Of a stretch of DNA of 9,291 bases, positions 1 to 7,232 are shown piece after piece. The notes below the pieces were generated by a model, which worked only from the letters and a program-made list of their open reading frames with translations, had not been told where the DNA came from and made no database searches. Position numbers and translations under genes: made by a program. How positions within the stretch are numbered: position 1 is the stretch's first letter; each line of letters opens with the position of its first letter. This DNA comes from Smithella sp. (GTDB lineage: Bacteria; Desulfobacterota; Syntrophia; Syntrophales; Smithellaceae): assembly GCA_012797505.1 (NCBI GenBank), contig JAAZOZ010000174.1:1-9291 (forward strand), written 5' to 3'.

Positions 1-1
1 C

Positions 2-466
2 GTGTGGGATGCGCCGCCCCGGCGAGGGAGTGAACCGGACCCCTACGGCGAAATCGACCCGGCGCTCGTCTCCGAATCCATCAAGGCCGGCATCGCGCGG
101 GGCGAACGGCTCCACCGCTGGCTCGCCAGGGTCCTTGACCCCGACCGCCTGCCGCCTCGCGGGGAGCTGAACCCCGAAGAATACGACACGGCCGTTCGTT
201 TTGTCCGCCGCAAAGAAGTTTCCGAACTCCTGTTCGGGCCGGGGCGGCTCTACCTCGAGCAGCCCATATCGGATAAAAATGATTTCGGCGTTGTGGACAG
301 AATGATCGTGTCGGAGCACACCGTAACCATCATGGATTACAAATCAGGCTCCCTGCGCGGACTGAGGCGGAAGTACGAAGAACAGAAGGAGCGCTACACG
401 AGAATCATGAAATCTCTTTATCCGTCGCGAACCGTGGCGTATCATATCCTGTCCATTGACCCATAA
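2..466 (+). CDS. C-terminal end of a RecB/AddA-type PD-(D/E)XK nuclease (UvrD-helicase/exonuclease family), 5' truncated
   Basis: The reading frame is open to the left edge and stops with TAA at 464-466, so about 154 C-terminal residues are present and the apparent GTG start is probably internal. The segment matches the nuclease module that ends RecB/AddA-like helicase-nucleases. Visible are the G-x3-H motif (G34, H38 of the visible part), an acidic residue in LEQPI (E86), a G-V-V-D-R strand (D99), the catalytic D-Y-K (D112, K114), and the following Q-K-E-R-Y helix (Q128, Y132). These are the metal ligands and catalytic lysine of the PD-(D/E)XK fold, which degrades DNA ends during recombinational repair. 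Whether the missing part is a UvrD-like helicase or an AddB-like protein cannot be seen. The next gene starts 70 bases downstream on the same strand, so readthrough into it is possible. Confidence 0.8.
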   Translation: MWDAPPRRGSEPDPYGEIDPALVSESIKAGIARGERLHRWLARVLDPDRLPPRGELNPEEYDTAVRFVRRKEVSELLFGPGRLYLEQPISDKNDFGVVDRMIVSEHTVTIMDYKSGSLRGLRRKYEEQKERYTRIMKSLYPSRTVAYHILSIDP

Positions 467-523
467 CGCATGGCGCCGGGACTTCCGCGACCGGGCTTTG
501 CGGAGGGTCCTTACCGGCGAAGA

Positions 524-528
524 GGGAG
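524..528 (+). promoter_or_regulatory. Shine-Dalgarno site for the MBL-CNB gene
   Basis: GGGAG lies 8 bases before the ATG at 537. The frame is open further upstream to 456, but only the 537 start has a good ribosome-binding site, and an upstream start would overlap the nuclease gene. This site decides the start. Confidence 0.65.
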
Positions 529-536
529 AAAAGATC

Positions 537-2702
537 ATGGCAGCAAAGAAACCGTCGCAGATTTTTCTGTCCCGGGGCGGAATGGTCATTGGGTCATCCA
601 GCGGAAACCTCCAGTTGGGCATTCCACCGGAAACCATCAAGGACACCATGCAACTGGAAGGGGGTGTGCCCCGCACATTCATCGTGCCGAAGGCGATGTT
701 TGATGTGCAGCACGGCGTCGCGCTGGCGGAGATGGAATTTCCCGTCTATTACAATTTCTTTTTCCGCAAAGGCAAGACCAGAATCGTCTGCAGCGCCAAG
801 CAGCGCACGAGAATCGAAACCGTCATGGCTGAGGCCCTGTTCGGACCGGAAGAGGCGGATCCGGTCCCCGAATTTGCCGTCGGGGAAAACACGCCGGGCT
901 TTACGGACCTGAAATCGGAGATGGAGTATTTCAGGAAGTCCATGAGAGACGGGGGCCGCGTGGAACTGGACGACCTCGTCGAATTCTGCGTGCCGGACCG
1001 GCGCGGGAAAGCGGTGTTTGGGGAAACGGAGGTGCGGTTTGACCCTCACGGAAATATCCGCATCTACGATCAGGGAAAGAAGATTGCCGCCATCGGCGGG
1101 GACGCGCCCGTGATGGTCCGTAAAAGCCCCCCGCCCAGGGTCAGCCTCGATTTCCAGCCGCCGGTGTTCGGCGTTACGACCCTCGGCGCCGGACACGGCT
1201 TTGATCCCAACGCCGACACGTCGGGCCTGATCCTCTGGGTCAATCATCGCGGGATGATGGTGGACCCGCCCGTGAATTCCACCGAAAAACTGGCCGCCGT
1301 CGGCGTCAGCCCGAAGCGGATCGACAAAATCATTTTGACGCACTGCCACGCCGATCACGATGCGGGGACTCTCCAGAAAATTTTTCAGGAGGGGAAAATT
1401 CACCTCTACACCACCCGCACCATTTACAGGAGCTTCATGAAGAAGGCCGCGGCTCTGACCGGCATTGAGGCAGGCCGGCTCGAACGGCTGGTGGATTTTT
1501 ATCCCGTCTGCATCGGAAAGCCCGAGATCATCGGCGGGGGAATCTTCCATTTTCACTACACGCTCCATTCCATTCCGACCATTGCCATTCAGGCGTCTCT
1601 TGCCGGAAAAAGTCTGGTTTACAGTTCGGATACCATGAACGACCCGCAATTCATTAATCAGTTGCACGCCGAAGGCGTTTTGACAAAAAACCGCAGGGAT
1701 TTTCTCCTGAATTTTCCGTGGGACCGGGACCTGGTGTTCCACGAAGCGGGAATTCCGCCCATTCACACGCCGATGAGCTATCTGTGCAGCCTGCCCCGGG
1801 ACGTGCGGAAACGGATGTATCTGGTCCATGTGAACCCGGATTCCGTTCCCGAGGGATGCGGTCTGCGCATCGCTCCCACCGGGCTGACCAACACCGTGGA
1901 TCTGGGGGTCTCTCCGATGCCCCGCGAGGAAGCCGTCGAAATGCTGGATGTCTTCACCGGTGTGGAGTTGTTTGCGCAACTGCCGCTGGAGAAGGCGAGG
2001 GAATTTCTGCTTTCCGCCCGGGTGAGCGAACACCGCGCCTCCGACATCATTTTCAGCAGGGGAGACGTGGGGGATGCCTTCTACATCGTCATGAGCGGCG
2101 AGATTGATATTGTTCTCGACGACCGAATCCTCACGACGTATGACGCCGGAGGGTATTTCGGCGAAAAATGCCTGTTTTCCGATGAAAAACGGACGGCGAC
2201 GGCCAGGGTGAAAACAGACGCGAAGCTCCTGTCCATTCAAAAGGAGGAAATGCTGAGTCTGATCCGGGGAACCGCCGCGGAAAGTCTGCTTCACCAGATT
2301 GCCGATTTTCAAAATGTGGAATTGCGGGACGCCGTGCAGGACAACCCAATCCTCGATTCGCTTTCGTCCACGCAAAAGACCCGGCTTCACGGGCTGATCC
2401 GGCCTTTTTCCCGCGCGCTGCAATCCGGAGAGGTCATTGCCCTCAAAGGATCGGCGGCCGGTTGCGCCTATCTGATCCGGGAGGGCGGGGTCGATGTTTA
2501 TCATCGCCGGTCCCGAATCGCGACGCTTTCCCGGGGCGGCCTTTTCGGCGTGAGAAAAATCTTCCGGCCAAAAGAGAAAAAGAACTTTTTGTTTGTCGCA
2601 AGGGGTAAGACGGCTCTGTATTGCATTGAACATGACGGGCTGAAGCGTTATCTGGAAGACAATCCGGGCGTGTATGTCAAAATGTACCACAGCCTCTACT
2701 GA
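537..2702 (+). CDS. Metallo-beta-lactamase-fold phosphodiesterase-like hydrolase with two C-terminal cyclic-nucleotide-binding domains
   Basis: 721 residues from the ATG at 537. Residues 1-200 are a region I do not recognise. Residues about 205-470 form an MBL domain with T-H-C-H-A-D-H-D (H269, H271, D273, H274), then H344, D365 and H431, a full two-metal ligand set. HEAGIPPIHTP (402-412) resembles the HEAT...HST loop of the RNase Z/phosphodiesterase branch, so a phosphodiester substrate is more likely than a beta-lactam. Residues about 475-600 are a CNB domain whose phosphate-binding cassette keeps FGE (E543) and R552 in K-R-T-A-T. Residues about 625-721 are a second, degenerate CNB fold. 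There is no signal peptide or membrane segment, so it is cytoplasmic. A nucleotide-gated cyclic-nucleotide phosphodiesterase is my inference; RNase or another phosphodiester substrate remains possible. The CNB-kinase gene follows after 107 bases. Confidence 0.8.
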   Translation: MAAKKPSQIFLSRGGMVIGSSSGNLQLGIPPETIKDTMQLEGGVPRTFIVPKAMFDVQHGVALAEMEFPVYYNFFFRKGKTRIVCSAKQRTRIETVMAEALFGPEEADPVPEFAVGENTPGFTDLKSEMEYFRKSMRDGGRVELDDLVEFCVPDRRGKAVFGETEVRFDPHGNIRIYDQGKKIAAIGGDAPVMVRKSPPPRVSLDFQPPVFGVTTLGAGHGFDPNADTSGLILWVNHRGMMVDPPVNSTEKLAAVGVSPKRIDKIILTHCHADHDAGTLQKIFQEGKIHLYTTRTIYRSFMKKAAALTGIEAGRLERLVDFYPVCIGKPEIIGGGIFHFHYTLHSIPTIAIQASLAGKSLVYSSDTMNDPQFINQLHAEGVLTKNRRDFLLNFPWDRDLVFHEAGIPPIHTPMSYLCSLPRDVRKRMYLVHVNPDSVPEGCGLRIAPTGLTNTVDLGVSPMPREEAVEMLDVFTGVELFAQLPLEKAREFLLSARVSEHRASDIIFSRGDVGDAFYIVMSGEIDIVLDDRILTTYDAGGYFGEKCLFSDEKRTATARVKTDAKLLSIQKEEMLSLIRGTAAESLLHQIADFQNVELRDAVQDNPILDSLSSTQKTRLHGLIRPFSRALQSGEVIALKGSAAGCAYLIREGGVDVYHRRSRIATLSRGGLFGVRKIFRPKEKKNFLFVARGKTALYCIEHDGLKRYLEDNPGVYVKMYHSLY

Positions 2703-2809
2703 AGCGGCGGGCGGCATCGCAAAAGCCCGTCGGCGAGGGGAGCGCAACCGGTGATTCGGCGGCGCACAGCGATATCTTTTATTTCAGAAATTCGAAGGGA
2801 GAGGGCATC

Positions 2810-3958
2810 ATGCAATCATCGGACATTCAGCGTTTGTTCCGGGAGCGCGGCCGGAAAATGGTTCTGAAAGAGGGAGACGTGTTGTTTTGCCAGGGAGAGG
2901 CCAGCGACGCGGTGTACTTCGTCATCGGCGGGCGTCTGGATGTTTACGCGGCGCAGGGCTCGTCGGAGCCTGTCAGGATCAACACGGTCGAAGCCGGTGA
3001 AATGGTGGGCGAACTGGGGGCCATCACAAGGCAGCAGCGGACCGCCACGCTGAAGGCCGCCTCGCAAGTGGAGCTTTTATCCATCGCGACGCCCGATTTC
3101 CGGGCGCTGCTGTCCGACAGCCTGTCTTTGGTAGAGGCCATGACCCTGACCAACCGGGAGCATTTGATGGACGCGGACAAGGCACGGATTCAATTCGGCG
3201 CCTCCAACCGGCAGATGCAAAAGCGCGTCGCCAGACTGGGCGAGGAGAAGGAGCAACTGCAGGAGCTCCTGCAGTTGCGCGAAGAGTTGGAAGCCATGGT
3301 GGTGCATGATTTGCGCAATCCCCTCAACACCGTCATCATGGCTCTCGGCCTCGTGGAGCGCATGAAGGACGACGTCAGGGACCCCGAAACCTTTACGCTG
3401 GCCATGCGACTGGCCAAAGGGGCCGCGAACCGCATGAACAAGCTGATTGCCACGCTGCTGGACATTGCCCGGCTGGAGGCCGGGAAGCTGGCGCTGAACA
3501 TTACGGAATTTGATCTGGTCCCGCTGTTGGGAGAAGTGATCGAAATGGAACAAGCGTCCGTGACGAAGCCTGTCGAGATGGTTGCGCCGACATCCCCGGG
3601 CTTGATGGTGAAAGCCGACCGCGAAGTGCTCTGGCGCGTGGTGTCCAATCTGATCGGCAATGCCCTTAAATTTGCGCCTGCCTCCAGCAGAATCGAGGTC
3701 ACGGCGCAACGCCTGAAAGACAAGACTCTGCGTATCAACGTGATAGATGCCGGGCCGGGCATTCCGGAAGGCGAGCGCGAAAGAATTTTTGAAAAGTTCA
3801 CGCGGATCAAAGATACGGAGCGCGGGTCTTACAGCGGCATGGGTCTGGGCCTGACCTTCTGCCGCATGGCTGTGGAAGCCCACGGCGGTTCCATATGGGT
3901 TGAAGAGGGTCCTTCGGGCATCGGGAGTTGCTTCAGCGTGCAACTCCCCCAGGATTGA
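2810..3958 (+). CDS. Soluble histidine kinase with N-terminal cyclic-nucleotide-binding sensor domain
   Basis: 382 residues; GGGAG at 2797-2801 precedes the ATG. Residues 10-120 are a CNB domain with the cassette V-G-E-L (E68) and Q-R-T-A-T (R77), the residues that normally contact the ribose 2'-OH and cyclic phosphate. Residues about 120-165 are a charged, Leu/Gln-rich coiled coil. The HisKA H-box VVHDLRNPL carries the phospho-acceptor H166. The ATPase domain shows N280/N284 (N box, NLIGNALKF), D313 in DAGPGIP (G1), FEKF (F box) and GMGLGL at 343-348 (G2). All catalytic boxes are intact. No transmembrane segment is present, so the likely input is an intracellular cyclic nucleotide. No receiver domain or response regulator gene lies in the window, so the kinase is an orphan here. 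It probably shares a transcript or function with the MBL-CNB gene upstream. The family call is firm; the ligand is inferred. Confidence 0.92.
   Translation: MQSSDIQRLFRERGRKMVLKEGDVLFCQGEASDAVYFVIGGRLDVYAAQGSSEPVRINTVEAGEMVGELGAITRQQRTATLKAASQVELLSIATPDFRALLSDSLSLVEAMTLTNREHLMDADKARIQFGASNRQMQKRVARLGEEKEQLQELLQLREELEAMVVHDLRNPLNTVIMALGLVERMKDDVRDPETFTLAMRLAKGAANRMNKLIATLLDIARLEAGKLALNITEFDLVPLLGEVIEMEQASVTKPVEMVAPTSPGLMVKADREVLWRVVSNLIGNALKFAPASSRIEVTAQRLKDKTLRINVIDAGPGIPEGERERIFEKFTRIKDTERGSYSGMGLGLTFCRMAVEAHGGSIWVEEGPSGIGSCFSVQLPQD
3253..3278. repeat. Perfect 26-bp palindrome inside the kinase coding region
   Basis: The half-site GCAACTGCAGGAG is followed at once by its exact reverse complement, centred between 3265 and 3266 with no spacer. 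It lies in the coiled-coil coding region just before the H-box and encodes the Q-L-Q-E-L-L-Q-L stretch. It contains two PstI-type CTGCAG hexamers around a central GAGCTC. It may be a by-product of Leu/Gln/Glu heptad codons or a real structural or binding site. Confidence 0.9.
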
Positions 3959-3981
3959 TCGACCGGCTTCGGTTTGCCGGA

Positions 3982-4581
3982 TTACCGGACGGTGATTTCC
4001 ACCCTGCGGTTTCTCGGTTCCGGCGTGTTGTCCGGTGTGGGGACGAGCAGATTCCTTTCGCCGTGAGATTCGATCGTCAGAGCCTGTACTTGAATCCCGG
4101 CGTTGCGGATGATTTCCGCCACGGACCGCGCCCGCTGCAAAGCGATCTGTTCATTGTAATCGCTGTCTCCCATCGTGTCCGTATGGCCGATGACGGAAAC
4201 GTCAGGAGCCGGGTATTTCCTTGCCGTCTCCACGATGGACGGGATCAGGGCCTGCGACTCGTCTGTCAGCACCGCGCTGCCGGATTTGAAGTAAAGCATG
4301 AAACTGACCGGCAGCGGCGGTTGAGCGGCCAGCGCCCCGGCGAAGTCCTGCTGGATTTTCTGTTCCTCTACCCGAAAGGGCTTTTCCGATTTGCCGGAAA
4401 GCCCCGCGGCGGTTCGGGGCTGGCTCAGGAGGGTTTCGGTCTTTGCGCCGCTGACGGCTATTTTTCCCGTCGTACCATCCGCGTTTTCCATCAGAACAAC
4501 ATAAGATTTGGGCGCTGAACAGCCGGCCAGCGCCAGCGACGCGGCAAGAAACACCACGCCTGCCTTGACAAGAGCCTTCAT
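3982..4581 (-). CDS. OmpA-family peptidoglycan-associated lipoprotein
   Basis: 199 residues, read leftward. AGGAGG (complement of 4590-4595) sits 8 bases before the ATG at 4581. The N-terminus has K3/K6, a hydrophobic stretch and the lipobox L-A-G-C with C21, so it is a lipoprotein exported and anchored through that Cys. Residues about 22-85 are a low-similarity linker. Residues about 92-199 are an OmpA-C domain: F-K-S-G-S-A at 98-103, G-H-T-D (D135), and N-x2-I-A-x2-R-A-x2-V (N143 to V154, with R150), ending in N-R-R-V-E-I. D135 and R150 are the residues that bind diaminopimelate in peptidoglycan in this family. It starts 18 bases after the FecR gene stop, so it is very likely the last gene of the cyclase operon. 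Its role is likely to tether to the cell wall or report on it; a signalling role is inferred from context only. Confidence 0.9.
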   Translation of the reverse strand: MKALVKAGVVFLAASLALAGCSAPKSYVVLMENADGTTGKIAVSGAKTETLLSQPRTAAGLSGKSEKPFRVEEQKIQQDFAGALAAQPPLPVSFMLYFKSGSAVLTDESQALIPSIVETARKYPAPDVSVIGHTDTMGDSDYNEQIALQRARSVAEIIRNAGIQVQALTIESHGERNLLVPTPDNTPEPRNRRVEITVR

Positions 4582-4599
4582 GCGATGATCCTCCTGATT

Positions 4600-5037
4600 T
4601 CAGGGTTCCACTTTGACCAGAAAGCGGGTTCCGCGGCATCCGATCACGGCGGCCGGCGTCTTCATCTGGACGGCCTGCGGCTTGAGTTTGGCGATCACGC
4701 CTGAAAAGACCTGCAGGGAGCCTTTCGTCATGCTGGTGCCGAATTTCAGCCGGTCTTTCCCCGGTTCATACAGGTATTCGTCCACCGTCAGTTCCGTATC
4801 CGGCCCGAACGACATCACGGTGTTGTCCTTGAAGGTGACGCCCAGTGTTCCGTCGGACCCGGTTTTCAATTGGTTCCCCATCTGAATCGGCGTGCCGACA
4901 CGGGCGGCGACGGCCTTTCCGGAGGCGATCACTTCCGCTCTGCCCGACACGGTTTTGACGTAGCCGATGGTGTCTGCGGCCCAGGCGGGCGACAGAGTCC
5001 AAAGCAACATCATGAATACCGCTGCGCATCGTTTCAT
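4600..5037 (-). CDS. Short exported FecR-domain protein
   Basis: 145 residues from the ATG at 5037, chosen because AGGAGG (complement of 5045-5050) lies 7 bases upstream and a signal peptide follows directly. The open frame continues to 5283 but overlaps the cyclase gene. Residues 1-20 are a Sec signal peptide ending S-P-A-W-A, cut near A20/A21. Residues 23-145 carry the FecR fold: G-Y-V-K-T-V-S-G-R-A-E-V, the R-V-G-T-P-I-Q-M-G-N-Q-L-K-T-G-S-D-G block (47-63), and the diagnostic T-P-A-A-V-I-G-C-R-G-T-R-F (127-139). FecR domains of this kind are periplasmic or surface sensory modules. The protein ends only six residues after the R-G-T-R-F motif, where relatives usually continue. A Cys replaces the usual small or hydrophobic residue before R-G-T. 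It lies between the cyclase (28-base gap) and the OmpA lipoprotein (18-base gap), in the same operon. Confidence 0.85.
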   Translation of the reverse strand: MKRCAAVFMMLLWTLSPAWAADTIGYVKTVSGRAEVIASGKAVAARVGTPIQMGNQLKTGSDGTLGVTFKDNTVMSFGPDTELTVDEYLYEPGKDRLKFGTSMTKGSLQVFSGVIAKLKPQAVQMKTPAAVIGCRGTRFLVKVEP

Positions 5038-5065
5038 GGCTTTTCCTCCTTGACAAAGGATTCGT

Positions 5066-7207
5066 TTATTTTTCTTCCAGAATAATCGTATCACCCTTTT
5101 CCCCTGAGCGCAACCGGTCCCGGTGAAGACGGACCAGCGCGTCCGTCGGCCTTTCCTCGGCCAGCCGCTCGAACGCTTCGAGGGCGAGCGGATCCCGCCT
5201 TTTGAGGAGTTCAAAAGCCTTCTCGTAGGCCGTGTCCCGTTCCGGCTTCCGGCCGTTTGCTTCCTGCGCCGCGATGGGCTCATAGACGTTGAGGGTCTGT
5301 GTTTTGCCTTTCAGCACCAGGGAAGCTATGGGACGGACGACGGCATCGGGGCAGCCGGAAAGTGTCTCTTCCGACACACAGATCAGCGTGCCCAGGTATT
5401 TGTTTGCCCCTTCCAGACGGGAGGCCGTATTGACTGCGTCTCCCAGCGCCCGGTAGTCGAACAGCGTTTTGCCGCCGAAGTTTCCAACAATGACCTCGCC
5501 CGTGTGGACGCCGATGCGGGTCTGCCCGAGGGCGATGCCTTTTGCCCGGCTCTCCGCCGCATAGCGCGCGGCGAACGCATGCATCTCCAGCGCGCACGCC
5601 AGGGCCCGGGCGCGGTGGTCCGGCTGCACGACCGGCGCCGAGAACATGATCGCGACGGAATCTCCGACGATCCGGTCCAGCGTTCCGCCTCGGCGAAAGG
5701 CGATGGTCACCATCGTGTCCAGATAAGCATTGAGGACGGAAACCGCGTCTGCCGGATCCATTCTTTCCATCAGACTTGTAAACCCGGCCAGATCGGTAAA
5801 AACAAAACTGCATTCCTGACGCCGTCCCCCCAGTTCGAGCTGGTCGGGGTTGCGGATCAGATAATCGACGCGGTTGGGGGAGATGTAGCGGGAAAAAGCC
5901 TCCCGCACCCACCGGTGGCGTTGTTCGCTGGTTCGGTGGCGGATGATGCTGCACAGAATAAATGTGGCCAGAAGCGCCAGACCCGGTGTGACGGGGTCCA
6001 GAAGCAGGCGGTGTTGAACAAAAGCAAGCCAGGCGCCCCATCCGGCGGCAAGGAGAACAACGGCGGTGATGCAGGCCGAAACAAGCGCGGGGGTGGCCAG
6101 AGCGGTCATTCCAAGTCCGAGTCCTCCGATCAAAATGACCAGGGCTTCAAGAGCGGAAGCCCAGGAAGGCCGTGAAATATGCGTTTGTGTCAAAATCTGC
6201 TCCAGGACCTGGGCGTGCGCCTCCACGCCGGGCATCACTGTTCCCATCGGACTGAACCGGATGTCCATGAGCCCCTGCGCCGAGGCGCCGACCAGCAGAA
6301 TATGGCCTTCGAGCTTTTCCCGCGGCGCTTCTCCCGCCAGCACCTTCCATGCCGGAATGAACCGATCCGGGACGGATTTTGTATAGTGCACCCAGATTTC
6401 TCCCCGGGGCGTGGCGGGAACCGTAAGGGAGCCGATCCGGATTTCCTGAATGCCGGCGCCCTTTTCCGGCAGTGTCCTGACGATATAATTGTGCGCGCCC
6501 TGAACCACCCTCAGGGATTCCGCGGCAAGGGACGGGAAGGCCTGCTCCTGAATTTTAATGATCAGGGGCACCCGGCGTACAACGCCGTCCGAATCCGGGA
6601 TAAAGTTCATGGCGCCGTTTCCCGCAGCCGCTTTTTCCAGCGGGGGGATCGACGTTACCGCGCCGGAAAAGGAATACAAATGGGGCAGCGGGGATTCTCC
6701 GGAAAAAACAAAGCGAAACGGCCTTGCCGGGCCATGATCCCTGGCAAGGCCTTGTTCGGCGGCAAAGCCTAGAACGACGCACCCTTCGGCCAGTGTATCG
6801 GCCAGGATTGCATCATGGCCGGGCATGGCCTCCAGGCGGCGGCGGATTTCACGGGGCAATTCCCAGTCGCCGGTGATCCGCTCCGGAGACGTCCGGTCCG
6901 GTTCGGCAAACATGATGTCCAGGGCCACGACGCCTGCGCCTGCGTCCCGCAGCTTTTCAATCAGCCGGGCCATCCGCGTGCGGGGCCAGGGCCACTGACC
7001 GAGTCGCTGAAGGCTTTCCTCGTCGATGTCGATGATGCGAACGGGGGCGGCTTGATAGGGACGGGGATGCCAGCGCTGGTACTGATCGAAAACAGCGTTG
7101 CGCAGCACCTGCAGCGGCAGCGGTTCCGCGAGGAAAACGGCCAGACCCAAAAAAACGGCTGAAAAGGGCGCCAGCAGGCCGGGGGATAATTTGGGAAAAA
7201 ACCTCAT
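5066..7207 (-). CDS. CHASE2-domain class III adenylate/guanylate cyclase
   Basis: 713 residues from the ATG at 7207. Residues 10-28 form a first membrane segment. Residues about 30-335 are a CHASE2 extracytoplasmic sensor (V-R-I-I-D-I-D-E-E-S-L, Q-W-P-W-P-R, V-A-L-D-I-M-F-A-E-P-D). Three membrane segments follow at about 352-371, 373-396 and 403-423. Residues about 460-640 are the class III catalytic domain with metal ligands D472 (FTDLAGFT) and D516 (IVGD), base-recognition D584 (FDY), N593 and R597 (A-V-N-T-A-S-R-L-E). The usual adenine-selecting Lys is R512 here. It makes a cyclic nucleotide, most likely cAMP. The frame is open upstream to 7453, but the 7207 start is supported because a good promoter lies at 7261-7233, inside that extension. 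The ribosome-binding site is weak (GGTGA). It is the first gene of a cyclase-FecR-OmpA operon. The C-terminal 645-713 region is a charged helical tail. Confidence 0.93.
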   Translation of the reverse strand: MRFFPKLSPGLLAPFSAVFLGLAVFLAEPLPLQVLRNAVFDQYQRWHPRPYQAAPVRIIDIDEESLQRLGQWPWPRTRMARLIEKLRDAGAGVVALDIMFAEPDRTSPERITGDWELPREIRRRLEAMPGHDAILADTLAEGCVVLGFAAEQGLARDHGPARPFRFVFSGESPLPHLYSFSGAVTSIPPLEKAAAGNGAMNFIPDSDGVVRRVPLIIKIQEQAFPSLAAESLRVVQGAHNYIVRTLPEKGAGIQEIRIGSLTVPATPRGEIWVHYTKSVPDRFIPAWKVLAGEAPREKLEGHILLVGASAQGLMDIRFSPMGTVMPGVEAHAQVLEQILTQTHISRPSWASALEALVILIGGLGLGMTALATPALVSACITAVVLLAAGWGAWLAFVQHRLLLDPVTPGLALLATFILCSIIRHRTSEQRHRWVREAFSRYISPNRVDYLIRNPDQLELGGRRQECSFVFTDLAGFTSLMERMDPADAVSVLNAYLDTMVTIAFRRGGTLDRIVGDSVAIMFSAPVVQPDHRARALACALEMHAFAARYAAESRAKGIALGQTRIGVHTGEVIVGNFGGKTLFDYRALGDAVNTASRLEGANKYLGTLICVSEETLSGCPDAVVRPIASLVLKGKTQTLNVYEPIAAQEANGRKPERDTAYEKAFELLKRRDPLALEAFERLAEERPTDALVRLHRDRLRSGEKGDTIILEEK

Positions 7208-7232
7208 GATTTCACCGTCCGGTTTGATCAAA

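Noticed and set aside
2706..2731. Hairpin GGCGGGC / GCCCGTC just after the MBL-CNB stop
   Set aside because: Seven pairs with one wobble and a 12-base loop, but no T-run; likely GC-rich chance pairing. No convincing promoter was seen in 2703-2809 either.
594..2747. Long antisense open frame of 717 codons on the minus strand
   Set aside because: It mirrors the MBL-CNB gene in a GC-rich sequence, shows no family motif, and its translation is rich in His/Arg/Gly as expected of a shadow frame. The plus-strand protein has clear catalytic motifs.
3077..3943. Antisense open frame of 288 codons opposite the kinase gene
   Set aside because: No recognisable domain; the plus strand encodes an intact CNB-HisKA-ATPase protein over the same bases.
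3963..3980. Possible bidirectional terminator between the convergent kinase and OmpA genes (CCGGC, 8-base loop, GCCGG)
   Set aside because: The stem is only 5 bp and no T-run follows on either strand. A terminator is expected here, but the sequence does not support one strongly.
5038..5283. N-terminal extension of the FecR protein to 5283
   Set aside because: The extension overlaps the cyclase gene in another frame, and the strong AGGAGG plus signal peptide fix the start at 5037.
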